DNA of 64,000 bases from Woeseia sp. (GCA_019653755.1 BPCL01000006.1:1-64000), one strand, 5' to 3'. Positions 48,501-58,666 are shown, counted from the first letter of the stretch. Numbers and translations: made by a program. The notes: generated from the letters alone by a model not told the origin.

Positions 48501-50200
48501 TTAAGATTGCACAAGGAGCGAAACCTGGTGAGGGTGGCGAACTACCAGGAAGAAAAGTAGATGAAAAAATTGCTTCAATAAGATACTCAACCCCAGGGGT
48601 AGGCTTAATTAGCCCACCACCTCATCACGATATTTATTCAATTGAAGACTTATCTCAACTTATTTTCGATCTAAAGAATGCCAATCCAAAAGCAGAGATA
48701 AGCGTTAAACTTGTCGCAGAGACAGGTGTTGGAACTATAGCCGCAGGCGTTGCTAAAGCTCATGCGGATCACATCGTTATTTCAGGAGATGTTGGCGGTA
48801 CAGGGGCATCACCCTTAACAAGCATTAAACACGCAGGCATGCCCTGGGAATTAGGTATTGCTGAAGTGCATCAAACCTTGGTTCTAAATGATCTTAGAAG
48901 CCGAGTTACTCTACAAACAGATGGAGGCATAAAAACAGGGAGAGATGTGGTGATTGCAGCAATGCTTGGAGCAGAAGAGTTTGGCTTTTCAACAGCACCC
49001 TTGATAACTATGGGATGCATAATGATGCGAAAATGTCATATGAACACTTGTCCTGTTGGTATTGCGACACAGGATAAATTATTGAGAGAAAAGTTTACCG
49101 GACAACCTGAACACGTAATTAATTATTTATTTATGGTTGCGGAAGAAGCTAGAGAAATTATGGCGAAACTAGGCATTAAATCTATGGATGAATTAGTTGG
49201 CCGTGTTGATTTGCTTAAAGCAAGGAAAGCGATTGATCATTGGAAATCAAGCAAAGTAGATTTGACGCCATTATTGGTTAATGCTGAACAACTTAGGAAA
49301 GGTGTACCTTTAAGGAAGATCATTCAACAGGATCATGGGATTAAAAATGTTTTAGATAGGAAATTAATTAAAGCATCTAAAACCGCGATAAAAGATAAAA
49401 GCAAAATTAACCTTAATTACCCAATAAGTAACATTAACCGGACAACAGGTGCAATGCTTAGTCATGAGGTTGTAAAGCTTTGGGGCGAGGACGGGCTACC
49501 TAACGATACTATTAGAATCAACTTCAATGGATCTGCTGGCCAGAGTTTTGGCGCCTTCTTATCAAAAGGCATTACCTTTGAACTAGAAGGCGATGCTAAC
49601 GACTATGTTGGCAAGGGACTTTCTGGAGGAAAGTTAATTGTTAAGCCACCTCAGATTGAGGGCTTTAAACCAGAAAAAAATATCGTAATTGGAAACGTCG
49701 CTCTTTACGGCGCAACAACAGGACTAGGTTTTTTTAGAGGAATAGCAGCAGAGCGTTTTTGTGTCAGAAACAGTGGCGCAAGAGCAGTTGTTGAAGGTGT
49801 TGGTGATCACGGGTGTGAATATATGACTGGAGGTCGAGTCATCGTTTTAGGCCCTACAGGTGTTAATTTTGCGGCTGGTATGTCTGGAGGTATCGCCTAT
49901 GTATATGATCCATATAAAGAATTTGAGCCTAAATGCAATACTGGGATGGTAGCTCTTGAATCTATAGATGACAGGGAAAGTATTGCTGAATTGCTAAGGA
50001 TGATTGAGTTGCATCATAAATACACTCAATCAACAGTCGCTGAGGAGATCCTAGATGACTGGGAAAACAGCCTAGAATTTTTTGTCAAAGTAATGCCGCT
50101 TGATTACAAAAGAGTAATCACAGAACGACGAGAGCGTAACGAAGAAATAGACTCTGTATTTGAGACTCATGACAGAAAATCAGATAGGCCAGGAGTTTAA
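45568..50200 (+). CDS. gltB: Glutamate synthase large subunit (three frameshifts)
   Basis: GOGAT large subunit, about 1544 residues. The glutaminase domain begins after a short propeptide at the nucleophile Cys21 (RESCGVGFVANIKG). HSRFSTNTFPSW and SHNGEINTIKGN follow. Indels near 46792, 46817 and 46975 break the 5' third; the reading resumes at RMRAFGYTTETLEFMMLPM. The synthase domain has FCTGAMSFGSISSEAHETLA, SGEGGEDPQRY, GGTGASPLTSIKHAG and Cys residues for the 3Fe-4S cluster (CIMMRKCHMNTCPVGIAT). Start 45568 is chosen to give the typical propeptide. Operon with gltD. Confidence 0.96.
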
Positions 50201-50201
50201 G

Positions 50202-51698
50202 ATGGGTAAGCCAACAGGATTTATGGAATTCCCAAGACGTAAAACACCTTGGCGTGACGTTAATGAAAGACTATTGGATTATTATGAAATTTATACTCCC
50301 GCTAAAAATCATGATCTGAAAACACAAGGCGCTAGGTGTATGAACTGCGGTGTTCCATTTTGTGAATCAGATCACGGTTGCCCAATAGATAACTTAATAC
50401 CTGAATGGAATGATTTAGTTTATAAAGAAAAATGGGAAGAAGCCTACTATCGCCTTTCTAAAACTAACAATTTTCCAGAGTTTACGGGCAGGGCATGCCC
50501 AGCCCCGTGTGAAGGTGCCTGCGTTTTGGGTATTAACGAACCGGCGGTAACAATTAAAGACATAGAAAACTCAATAATAGATAGAGCCTTTGAAGAAGGC
50601 TGGGTTAAGTCGAGAATACCTAATAGTAAGACGGGAAAAAAAATCGCTATTATTGGTTCTGGACCAGCTGGATTGACAGCGGCTGATCAATTAAATAACG
50701 CAGGCCATTCTGTTGTTGTTTTTGAGCGGGAAGACAGGATAGGCGGTTTATTGATGTATGGAATTCCTAATATGAAACTCTCTAAAAGCTTAGTAGAAAG
50801 AAGGATAAGATTGCTTGAGGATTCAGGGATAGATTTTCAAACCAATGTTGACGTCGGAAATAATATTGATCCTGGTAATTTAATTAATGAATTTGATGCA
50901 GTTTTAATTGCCACAGGATCAACAACACCTAGAGACGCTGATATTCCAGGCAGAAATGCACACGGAATCCATTTTGCTATGGATTATCTTACTCAGCATA
51001 CAAAAAGCTTGCTTAATAGCTCTCTCGAAGATGGTAATTACATAAATGCAAAAGATAAAAAGGTTGTCGTCATCGGTGGAGGCGACACAGGCACAGACTG
51101 TATTGCAACAGCAATAAGACAAGGATGTTCAAGTCTTATCAATATGGAGATCATGCCACAACCACCTGTTGATAGAGCTGAGAATAATCCTTGGCCTTTA
51201 TGGCCGATTATACATCGAGTCGATTATGGTCATGAGGAGTCTAAAGAACGATTTGGAAAAGATCCAAGAGAGTTTTCTTTGTTAACCAAGGAATTTATTG
51301 TTGATCAAGATAATAACTTAACAGGACTTAAAACAATCAATTTAAAGTGGGAAGAATCATCAAACGGAAAGCAAACTATGGTTGAAGAAAGAGGGACAGA
51401 AAAGATCTGGGAAGCAGATTTAGTGCTTTTAGCAATGGGTTTTGTCGGCCCTGAAAAATACCTACTTGAGAAGATGCAAGTCTCATTGAATAAAAAAAAT
51501 AACATCAATGCAGAACATGGCGTTTTTAAAACCAATATAGAAGGTGTGTTTACGGCTGGAGATTGCAGACGTGGGCAGTCACTCATAGTTTGGGCTATGA
51601 ACGAAGGTAGAGGAGCTGCTTTGCAAATAGATCGATACCTGTCTGGATCAAGCAGGTTATCAGCTCCCACTCTAAAATTAGGTTCTTTAAGGGATTAA
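50202..51698 (+). CDS. gltD: Glutamate synthase small subunit
   Basis: The NADPH-oxidising subunit, 498 residues, which passes electrons to GltB. N-terminal ferredoxin-like Cys motifs (RCMNCGVPFCESDHGCP and RACPAPCEGACVLGI), then two Rossmann folds: AIIGSGPAGLTAADQL for FAD and VVVIGGGDTGTDCIATA for NADPH, and the late FTAGDCRRGQSLIVWAMNEGR. ATG 50202 follows an AGGAG 7 bases upstream and sits just after the gltB stop. Convergent with trmB by a 4-base overlap. Confidence 0.97.
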   Translation: MGKPTGFMEFPRRKTPWRDVNERLLDYYEIYTPAKNHDLKTQGARCMNCGVPFCESDHGCPIDNLIPEWNDLVYKEKWEEAYYRLSKTNNFPEFTGRACPAPCEGACVLGINEPAVTIKDIENSIIDRAFEEGWVKSRIPNSKTGKKIAIIGSGPAGLTAADQLNNAGHSVVVFEREDRIGGLLMYGIPNMKLSKSLVERRIRLLEDSGIDFQTNVDVGNNIDPGNLINEFDAVLIATGSTTPRDADIPGRNAHGIHFAMDYLTQHTKSLLNSSLEDGNYINAKDKKVVVIGGGDTGTDCIATAIRQGCSSLINMEIMPQPPVDRAENNPWPLWPIIHRVDYGHEESKERFGKDPREFSLLTKEFIVDQDNNLTGLKTINLKWEESSNGKQTMVEERGTEKIWEADLVLLAMGFVGPEKYLLEKMQVSLNKKNNINAEHGVFKTNIEGVFTAGDCRRGQSLIVWAMNEGRGAALQIDRYLSGSSRLSAPTLKLGSLRD

Positions 51699-52372
51699 TT
51701 CAATTGATAAGAGTAATTAAAAATTTTATGCCCTAAAGATAACCCTCTATTTTCAAATTTTGTTTTCTGCGTCCTGGGATCAGAATCAATGGCATAAAAT
51801 CTCTTATTATTAAAAAAAACTGTTTCAATCTGATCTGCATAATCTTCCCAATCGGTAGATATATTTATAATTCCTTTATCTTTCATTGTTTGAGACAACA
51901 AGACCAAAAAATTATTATTAATTAGCCTTCTTTTATGGTGCCTTTTCTTAGGCCATGGATCTGGAAAATATATATTTACTTCAGATAAAGTCTTTTTCTT
52001 AATGGTATTTTGTAAAACATCAACAGCATCATCATAAATAAGCCTAATGTTATTTATTTTTTGTTTCTCTATATCATTAAGACATTGGCCAAACCCTGAG
52101 TCATAGACTTCAATACCAATGAAGTTTTTTTCAGGATTATTAGACGCAGACTCGATTAATGTTGAGCCGTTACCAAAGCCTATCTCGATAATCAGATCAT
52201 TTTTGGGCGCATCAAAAAAATCTTCTAACTGTATGAACTTAGAGGAATCAGTTTCAATCACATATTTACTCCAAAGATCCTGAATAGCTCTTTTTTGAGA
52301 TGTAGTGAGACGCCCAGAGCGTCTGACAAAACTTTTAATTGGTTTATTCTTATGCTTGTGTGAGATGCTCAC
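51695..52372 (-). CDS. trmB: tRNA (guanine-N7)-methyltransferase
   Basis: About 225 residues. SAM-binding motif IIEIGFGNGSTLIES and the family signature YFPDPWPKKRHHKRRL, then STDWEDYADQI. Methylates G46 in the variable loop of tRNAs. I pick the GTG at 52372 as start (VSISHKHKNKPIKSFVRR follows, as in homologs); an upstream in-frame TTG at 52399 would add 9 residues. It overlaps the 3' end of rpoH by 23 bases, so translation is probably coupled. Confidence 0.93.
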   Translation of the reverse strand: MSISHKHKNKPIKSFVRRSGRLTTSQKRAIQDLWSKYVIETDSSKFIQLEDFFDAPKNDLIIEIGFGNGSTLIESASNNPEKNFIGIEVYDSGFGQCLNDIEKQKINNIRLIYDDAVDVLQNTIKKKTLSEVNIYFPDPWPKKRHHKRRLINNNFLVLLSQTMKDKGIINISTDWEDYADQIETVFFNNKRFYAIDSDPRTQKTKFENRGLSLGHKIFNYSYQLN

Positions 52373-53213
52373 GGAGTTCTTGAATAGCAGCTTCTTCAAT
52401 CTGCCTAATCCGCTCTATTGAGACTTGATACTGCTTAGCCAACTCTTTTAAAGTAACTTTTTCGTCTGTCAACCAACGACTCATAAGAATCTCTTTACTG
52501 CGATTATCTAAGCCTTCTAACGCTGTTGATAGTTGCTCTTTTTTACCCTGAAGCCAATTATCGTTTTCAACGATTGATGAAGGATCAGAGTCTGGAGAAG
52601 GTAGAAAGCCAGCGGGCGATACGTAATCTTCATCACTATCTGTGTTTCCAAGATCATAAGACATATCAACTGAAGCAAACCTTTGCTCCATAGTTGCAAC
52701 ATCTTTAGGTTTAACACCTAGGTCTTTAGCTATGAGTTTTTTCTCGTCATTGGTTAGCCACCCAATGCTTTTCTTAGCATTCCTGAGTTTAAAGAAAAGC
52801 TTCCTTTGAGCTTTTGTGGTCGCTACCTTAACTATTTTCCAATTATTAAACACAAACTCATGTATCTCTGATCTTATCCAATGAACAGCATAGGTGACTA
52901 ATCTGGTCCCACGATCAGGATCGAATTTTTTGACAGCTTTCATCAGACCAATGTTTCCTTCTTGAATTAGGTCAGCTAAAGGAAGACCGTATCCGCTATA
53001 AGTTCTTGCAATATGAACAACAAACCTTAACTGGGAAACAATCAGTTTCCTTGCAGCATCGAGGTCGTTTTCATTTTGAAATCGATATGCTAGTTCCCTT
53101 TCTTCTTCTCTTGATAAAACAGGCGATTGATTGACGATACCAATATAAGCCTCTAGGCTCCCCATAGGGCCCATTAATGCCAAGTCATTTTTTAAAGCCA
53201 ATTCTTTAGTCAT
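52350..53213 (-). CDS. rpoH: RNA polymerase heat-shock sigma factor (sigma-32)
   Basis: A 287-residue sigma-70-family factor of the RpoH type. Region 2 has DLIQEGNIGLMKAVKKFDP and YAVHWIRSEIHEFV, the RpoH box is QRKLFFKLR (about residues 130-140), and region 4 ends with VTLKELAKQYQVSIERIRQIE. It directs transcription of chaperone and protease genes. The expected neighbours ftsX/ftsE are missing; rsmD diverges directly. A perfect CIRCE element lies 33 bases upstream of the start, so HrcA probably represses the gene. Confidence 0.96.
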   Translation of the reverse strand: MTKELALKNDLALMGPMGSLEAYIGIVNQSPVLSREEERELAYRFQNENDLDAARKLIVSQLRFVVHIARTYSGYGLPLADLIQEGNIGLMKAVKKFDPDRGTRLVTYAVHWIRSEIHEFVFNNWKIVKVATTKAQRKLFFKLRNAKKSIGWLTNDEKKLIAKDLGVKPKDVATMEQRFASVDMSYDLGNTDSDEDYVSPAGFLPSPDSDPSSIVENDNWLQGKKEQLSTALEGLDNRSKEILMSRWLTDEKVTLKELAKQYQVSIERIRQIEEAAIQELREHLTQA

Positions 53214-53245
53214 CTATTTAATATCATACAATTGGGCTGATAATT

Positions 53246-53272
53246 TTAGCACTCTGGTGAGTAGAGTGCTAA
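53246..53272. promoter_or_regulatory. Perfect CIRCE element (HrcA operator) upstream of rpoH
   Basis: TTAGCACTC (53246-53254), 9 bases, then GAGTGCTAA (53264-53272): an exact match to the CIRCE consensus bound by the heat-shock repressor HrcA. It lies 33 bases upstream of the rpoH ATG and 110 bases upstream of rsmD. On the rpoH strand a TATGAT -10-like box lies about 17 bases past the end of the element, so the operator would cover the -35 region. Confidence 0.92.
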
Positions 53273-53382
53273 GGAAATGCGGTTTATTTTTAAAATATCT
53301 ATATATATCAATAGATTAAATAGTTAATTAAGTTTAAAATTAGCCATATTTTCATATCAATATTGCGCAAATTAGGAGCTTA

Positions 53383-53940
53383 ATGGGCAAACAAAGCAAA
53401 GAAGTTAGAGTAATTGGCGGCAGTTTTAAGGGTAGAAAACTCTTTGTTGATGACCCAAATGTCAAGCCAACACCAGACAGGGTTCGAGAGACCCTGTTTA
53501 ACTGGTTAGAACCGGTAATATCTGGAAGTACTGTTCTAGATTTATTTGCTGGTAGTGGGGTTCTAGCAATTGAGTCTTTGTCCAGAGGCGCTATGTCTGC
53601 CACTTTGGTTGATCATTCAAAGGTGGTAAGTAAGAGCCTAGAGAAGTTGATGCTAGTTTTAGAGCTGAGTAACTACAGCAATTTATGTCAGGATGCACAT
53701 GAATTGGTTTCAAAAACAAACTCAAGTAAGCCCTATTCGATTATTTTTTTAGACCCTCCTTATGGTGTGTATGAACTTTCTGAGTTAGTTGAAAAGTTGT
53801 ATAAAAATAAATGGGCCAATGAAACAACATGGATTTATTGTGAAACAAACAGACCCATTAAAATTGATCAAAACGCTAAGTATCATATTTTTAAAGAATC
53901 TAGGGCAGGTGAAGTATACTATGCTCTCATCAAGTGCTAG
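53383..53940 (+). CDS. rsmD: 16S rRNA (guanine966-N2)-methyltransferase
   Basis: A 185-residue SAM enzyme acting on 16S rRNA. Signatures are VIGGSFKGRKL, TPDRVRETLFNWL, VLDLFAGSGVLAIESLSRGA and IIFLDPPYG (NPPY-type catalytic motif). It begins 14 bases after an AGGAG-like site and 110 bases from the CIRCE element. coaD follows 26 bases downstream, the usual gammaproteobacterial pairing. Confidence 0.95.
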   Translation: MGKQSKEVRVIGGSFKGRKLFVDDPNVKPTPDRVRETLFNWLEPVISGSTVLDLFAGSGVLAIESLSRGAMSATLVDHSKVVSKSLEKLMLVLELSNYSNLCQDAHELVSKTNSSKPYSIIFLDPPYGVYELSELVEKLYKNKWANETTWIYCETNRPIKIDQNAKYHIFKESRAGEVYYALIKC

Positions 53941-53966
53941 TGATATTATAAAAATTTGGAGTTTCA

Positions 53967-54443
53967 ATGATTGCAATTTACCCAGGTACTTTTGACCCAA
54001 TTACTAACGGTCACTTTGAGATTATAAGAAGAGCGTCGACACTCTTTGGGGATCTTGTTGTAGCAGTTGCAGAGAGCCCTGAAAAAAACCCTTTATTCCC
54101 TATTGATCAAAGGCTTGAGATGGTTAATGAGGTTTTAAATAGTTTTAATAATATTGAAGTCAAAGAATATAGAGGACTAACTATTGATTTCGCAAAATCA
54201 GTAGATGCAAGAGTTATTGTTAGGGGCTTAAGATCTCCTGCTGATGGACAGTATGAATTTGAATTAGCTAGTATGAATAAAAGACTTGCTGATGATATTG
54301 AAACAGTCTTTTTAAGCAGCGGCGATCAAAACGCATTTATTTCATCCTCTCTAATAAGGCAAATTGCACAAGAAGGGGGGGATATCTCAAATTTTGTTCA
54401 CCCAACAGTACAAAGCGCTCTTTCAGAAGCCTACAAAAAATAA
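53967..54443 (+). CDS. coaD: Phosphopantetheine adenylyltransferase
   Basis: A 158-residue nucleotidyltransferase of coenzyme A synthesis. YPGTFDPITNGHFEII carries the TxGH motif at the N-terminus, RGLRSPADGQYEFELASMN is the conserved mid-section, and SSSLIRQIAQEGGDIS resembles the ISSTxVR motif. The TAA stop shares its final A with the ATG of ggt (TAATG), so the two are adjacent in one transcript. Confidence 0.96.
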   Translation: MIAIYPGTFDPITNGHFEIIRRASTLFGDLVVAVAESPEKNPLFPIDQRLEMVNEVLNSFNNIEVKEYRGLTIDFAKSVDARVIVRGLRSPADGQYEFELASMNKRLADDIETVFLSSGDQNAFISSSLIRQIAQEGGDISNFVHPTVQSALSEAYKK

Positions 54444-56148
54444 TGTTTAAACACCCGAGGAAATATTGGGCAATTGTTGCTTTAATTTTTATTGCTTTAA
54501 TCCCCAGCCAATCTTATACAAAAGACCATATTAGGATAGATGGACCAGGAATTGCTTCAGCACATCCTATGGCAACTCAGGCCGGCTTGAAGATATTTTG
54601 GAACAAGGAGGTAATGCATTTGATGCAGCAGTGGCAGTAAGCGCGGCACTTTCTGTTGTTGAACCCTATAGTTCAGGAATAGGCGGAGGCGGTTTTTTCT
54701 TGTTGTTTCGAAGTAGCGATAATTTCACTACTTTTATCGACGCACGAGAGGTTGCCCCTGGAATGTCGGAACCTGACATGTATCTTGATTCAGATAGAAA
54801 CTTTATACCTCGATCGTCATTGGTTGGACCTTTAGCTTCCGGTATACCAGGGCTTCCCGCAGCCCTAGCACATGTTGCAGAAAATTATGGGAACTTGCCG
54901 CTGAAGCAGTCCCTGCAACCTGCTATTAAGCTTGCAGAAGAAGGGTTTCCAGTTTATAGCAGGCTTAATACAGCATTGAATGTTGCTAGCCGATCAAGCA
55001 ATCTCTCCCCTAAATTTAAAGAAATATTTTTGCCAAATAATGGTTTGCTTGAAATAGGCGAGCTAATTAAACAGCCTGAACTCGCTAACACGCTAAAAAT
55101 TATTGCTAATCAGGGCCATGATGGATTTTATAAAAGTGATTTTACGGAGAAGATTGTTAAAGAAACTAATGCCGATGGATCAATATGGTCTGTAGAGGAT
55201 TTCTCGGAATACGAAGTTGTTGAGAGACAGCCTATTAAGATATCTTTTGAGAATGCAGAAGTTACTTTAGCCCCACCCCCTTCATCAGGTGGAACCACAA
55301 TCGCTACGATTCTCAATATCCTTAGCCAATATAACTATCAGGAAATGGCGGATAGCGAATTAACACACCTGATTGCAGAATCAATGAGAAGAGCCTATCA
55401 AGACAGAGCCTACTATTTAGGCGACCCTGATTTTGCTGATGTCCCGGTCAAAATGCTTACTCATCCAGATCATGCAATTGAACACAGCACAAGCATTGAT
55501 TTAAACAGAGCAACACCAATCCATTTAAACGGCGATCGTAGTTTGGTTAGCCAAGATAAAGGAACTGAAACAACCCATTTTTCTATAGTAGATGCTGAAG
55601 GTAACCGTGTTGCTACAACACAAACAATCAATACATGGTTTGGCTCTGGTTATATGTCTCCTTCTGGTGGGTTTATTTTGAACAACGAGATGGACGATTT
55701 TTCTGCTAAGCCGTTTACTCCAAATAGATACGGCTTGGTTCACGGTGAAGCGAACTCAATTCTCCCAAAAAAACGAATGCTTTCAAGCATGACTCCCTCT
55801 TTCATAGAATCAGATAGAGGGATAGCAATTCTTGGAACTCCAGGGGGCTCAAAAATCATAACCATGGTTTTATTGTCCATTCTTAACTGGATAAATGGGG
55901 GGACTGCGGATGATATGACTTCGGTGAAACGATTTCACCACCAGTATTTACCCGATATAATTCAACACGAAAAGGGTGCATTCTCTAATTCTGATATCGA
56001 TAAATTGAGAAGTATCGGACATACTCTTAAGGAAGTCAGAGACTATGGCAATATGCAGGTAATCACGATAGATAAAGATACTGGCAAAGTAGAAACCTCA
56101 TCAGATCCAAGGGCATTGATTGAAGATAGCGGTATTGATTATTACTGA
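54443..56148 (+). CDS. ggt: Gamma-glutamyltransferase (one frameshift)
   Basis: A secreted N-terminal-nucleophile hydrolase of about 568 residues that cleaves gamma-glutamyl bonds, mainly of glutathione. Signal peptide (YWAIVALIFIALIPSQSYT), ASAHPMATQAGLKIL, then across an indel in a T-run near 54597 GGNAFDAAVAVSAALSVVEP and SGIGGGGFFLL. The self-cleavage site is the first Thr of TTHFSIVDAEGNRVA, and NNEMDDFS and TPGGSKII follow. Likely periplasmic. It follows coaD directly, an unusual partner, which may be just compaction. Confidence 0.94.
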
Positions 56149-56970
56149 TCAGTGTTGACAGTTGGCACAATAAAAGGAACTTCTACCGCTTAAAACCATC
56201 TGTCTAACCAAGCTTCTGCAACACTTACATTCAGCTCCTGTTCTGCCATAAGTAAACAATTCTTGCTTAAAATAACCAATCTTTTCTTCTCCCTGAGAAT
56301 ATGAAAAGTCTCTAAGCGTGGTTCCTCCCATTTCTATAGATTTTGTTAGAGTCTCTTGAATGGCGGTCGCTAATCTCTCGTATCTTTTTTTGCTAATTCT
56401 ATTGGCTTTTCTTTTGGGGTGGATACCACTAATAAATAAGGCTTCACTGGCATAAATATTGCCCACACCAACTACTATTTGAGCATTCATTATAAAAGCC
56501 TTAACTGAAGTTTTTCTTCCTTTACTTAAGCGATAAAGGTGAGTTCCTAAATCGTTGTTCTCTAGTGGTTCTGGGCCAAGTTTATTTAAAAGCTTGTGAG
56601 CTTCAGGATTTTTCCCTGCCCATATAAAGCTACCAAATCTTCTTGGATCATTGAATCTTATAATTTGGTTAGAAGACATAATGAGATCGAAGTGATCATG
56701 TTTCTTTAAAGGCCGATCATTTTCTAGAATACCAATGCTTCCAGACATACCTAGATGTAATAATGCACTCCCCGCTTCTGTATTGATTAAGATGTATTTA
56801 CCACGCCTACTGAGGTTATGAATTCTCTGGCCTAAAAGACTATTTAAGGTTGTTTGATCAAGGTCCCATCTAAGTCTTTTTTCTCTTATGTTTATAGACT
56901 TTATACATTGTCCTTGAAGATGCTGCTCCAATGACTGTTTCGTTACTTCAACTTCAGGTAATTCAGGCAT
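56149..56970 (-). CDS. mutM: Formamidopyrimidine-DNA glycosylase
   Basis: A 273-residue repair enzyme that removes 8-oxoguanine and Fapy lesions. The mature N-terminus PELPEVEVTKQSL carries the catalytic Pro and Glu, LHLGMSG follows, and the C-terminal zinc finger is CKCCRSLVRQMVLSGRSSFYC with CANC. Its stop codon abuts the convergent ggt stop with no spacer. Downstream of rpmB-rpmG as in many gammaproteobacteria. Confidence 0.96.
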   Translation of the reverse strand: MPELPEVEVTKQSLEQHLQGQCIKSINIREKRLRWDLDQTTLNSLLGQRIHNLSRRGKYILINTEAGSALLHLGMSGSIGILENDRPLKKHDHFDLIMSSNQIIRFNDPRRFGSFIWAGKNPEAHKLLNKLGPEPLENNDLGTHLYRLSKGRKTSVKAFIMNAQIVVGVGNIYASEALFISGIHPKRKANRISKKRYERLATAIQETLTKSIEMGGTTLRDFSYSQGEEKIGYFKQELFTYGRTGAECKCCRSLVRQMVLSGRSSFYCANCQH

Positions 56971-57005
56971 GTTGAAATTATGCCTTGATAGAATTTGTTA
57001 ATAAA

Positions 57006-57161
57006 TTATTTAATTTTAGATTCTTTATAGAGAACATGTTTCCTGATCGTAGGATCAAATTTTTTCGTTTCCATTTTATCAGGATGCTCTTTTTTGTTTT
57101 TCGTGGTCGTATAGTAATGACCAGTCTTAGCGGTTGATACGAGTTTTATTTTCTCACGCAT
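57006..57161 (-). CDS. rpmG: 50S ribosomal protein L33
   Basis: A 51-residue protein: [20 protein letters not shown], then [20 protein letters not shown] and [11 protein letters not shown]. It is the zinc-free (Cys-less) form of L33. The TAA of rpmB immediately precedes its ATG (TAAATG), so both are translated from one transcript. TAA stop at 57006-57008. Confidence 0.95.
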   Translation of the reverse strand: MREKIKLVSTAKTGHYYTTTKNKKEHPDKMETKKFDPTIRKHVLYKESKIK

Positions 57162-57398
57162 TTATGCTCTTTCTCCAAAATCCTTTAAGTTATTAAGAAC
57201 ATGGTCGATTCCCAATTTGTCTATAGTTCTCAACCCTTTTTTGGATAGACGTAATTTCACGTATTTGTTTTGACTTTCTACCCAAATACGATGTGTGTGC
57301 AAATTAGGAAAGAACTTTCTTCTCGTCTTATTGTGCGCATGAGAGACATTATTTCCGCTCTTTGTTTTTTTGCCAGTTACTTGACAGACTCTACCCAT
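57162..57398 (-). CDS. rpmB: 50S ribosomal protein L28
   Basis: A 78-residue ribosomal protein: [40 protein letters not shown], and [19 protein letters not shown]. First gene of rpmB-rpmG. Its promoter must lie in the 165-base gap shared with divergent dut. Confidence 0.96.
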   Translation of the reverse strand: MGRVCQVTGKKTKSGNNVSHAHNKTRRKFFPNLHTHRIWVESQNKYVKLRLSKKGLRTIDKLGIDHVLNNLKDFGERA

Positions 57399-57513
57399 TG
57401 TTTTCTCTTAATTGTTTACTCTTTGGATTAAATTTTATCTTCAGGTCGGCTTTTATACCAATAGCACCATAACATAGCAAGACTTTATGAGAAAATAATA
57501 CTATCTCACCTAG

Positions 57514-57544
57514 TGAGAAAAAGATAAAAGAATTACACTAGTGT
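57514..57544. promoter_or_regulatory. Two palindromes upstream of dut
   Basis: TCTCAC-CTA-GTGAGA (57514-57528) and ACACTAGTGT (57535-57544) are perfect inverted repeats with centres about 18 bases apart, and share a CAC(C)TAGTG core. They end 20 bases before the dut ATG and lie in the divergent rpmB/dut gap, so they may be tandem operator half-sites. No known regulator consensus is matched by eye. Confidence 0.45.
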
Positions 57545-57563
57545 TAAAACCGTATTTTACATT

Positions 57564-58022
57564 ATGACTAAAACAATAGACCTAAAGATTATTGATCCCA
57601 GAATTGGTAATGATTTTGAAATTCCTGAATACCAGACATCGGGATCAGCCGGCATTGATTTACAGGCATGTATTGACGAGATAATAACGATTAAACCAGG
57701 AGAAACTCAGCTAATACCTAGTGGGATTGCCGTGCATATTAATGATCCTGGATTAGCTGCTGTTCTTTTACCGAGATCTGGTCTAGGGCATAAGAAAGGA
57801 TTGGTATTGGGCAATCTTGTGGGCTTAATTGATTCTGATTATCAAGGGGAGGTTTTTATTTCTTGTTGGAATAGAGGCAATTCAGAGATTGATATAGATC
57901 CTGGTATGAGGTTAGCTCAAATGGTTTTTCTTCCAGTTGAGCAGGTTAACTTCAATGTTGTTGAAGATTTTGAGGAATCTGAGAGAGGCGCAGGCGGCTT
58001 TGGTCACACAGGTGAGACCTAA
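57564..58022 (+). CDS. dut: dUTP diphosphatase
   Basis: A 152-residue trimeric dUTPase that makes dUMP and keeps uracil out of DNA. All five motifs are present: [44 protein letters not shown] and the C-terminal arm [11 protein letters not shown]. Convergent with pyrE by a 4-base overlap; the dut-pyrE neighbourhood is common in gammaproteobacteria, although coaBC and argB are not here. Confidence 0.97.
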   Translation: MTKTIDLKIIDPRIGNDFEIPEYQTSGSAGIDLQACIDEIITIKPGETQLIPSGIAVHINDPGLAAVLLPRSGLGHKKGLVLGNLVGLIDSDYQGEVFISCWNRGNSEIDIDPGMRLAQMVFLPVEQVNFNVVEDFEESERGAGGFGHTGET

Positions 58023-58666
58023 TCTTTTACCCCGTATTCTTGACGATAGGCATTTATATTCTCTAGGTGTTCTTGGAATGATTCATCTTTTTCAATAAAT
58101 TCAATAACTTCGTCTAAAGACACAATTGAAATTACAGGCACATCAAGCTCATTACTAATTTCTTGAACTGCCGATAATTCTCCTGAGCCTTTTTCTTGCC
58201 TGTTTAAAGAAATTAATATCCCTTTAATTTTTGCTTCAGTTTCGTTAATTATTTTAGCCGCATCTCTTATGGCTGTCCCCGCCGTTATGACGTCGTCGAC
58301 AATAACAACACCCCCCGATAGATTTATACCAACAGTGCTTCCCCCCTCACCGTGATCTTTAGCCTCTTTTCTGTTGTAGACAAAAGGTATATCTTTTGCA
58401 TGATTGTCTGATAATGAAGCCGACATAGAGGTCACAATAGGTATTCCTTTGTATGCTGGCCCGAAGATAATGTCGCAGTCAAGGCCACTATCAACAAGTG
58501 CACTCGCATAGAAATCACCTACTTTTTTTATTAATCGTCCGCTGCTGAAGATTCCCATATTGAAGAAAAAAGGACTGACTCTTCCCGATTTTAGTTTGAA
58601 TTCACCAAATCTTAATGCGCCTATATCTAGAGACAATTTAATAAATTCTTGTTTGTAGTTTTCCAT
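58019..58666 (-). CDS. pyrE: Orotate phosphoribosyltransferase
   Basis: A 215-residue enzyme that converts orotate and PRPP to OMP in pyrimidine synthesis. It starts [20 protein letters not shown], has [42 protein letters not shown] and the PRPP motif [17 protein letters not shown]. The ATG at 58666 is chosen because homologs begin near this residue; an in-frame upstream start at 58708 would add 14 residues of poor quality. Confidence 0.95.
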   Translation of the reverse strand: MENYKQEFIKLSLDIGALRFGEFKLKSGRVSPFFFNMGIFSSGRLIKKVGDFYASALVDSGLDCDIIFGPAYKGIPIVTSMSASLSDNHAKDIPFVYNRKEAKDHGEGGSTVGINLSGGVVIVDDVITAGTAIRDAAKIINETEAKIKGILISLNRQEKGSGELSAVQEISNELDVPVISIVSLDEVIEFIEKDESFQEHLENINAYRQEYGVKD

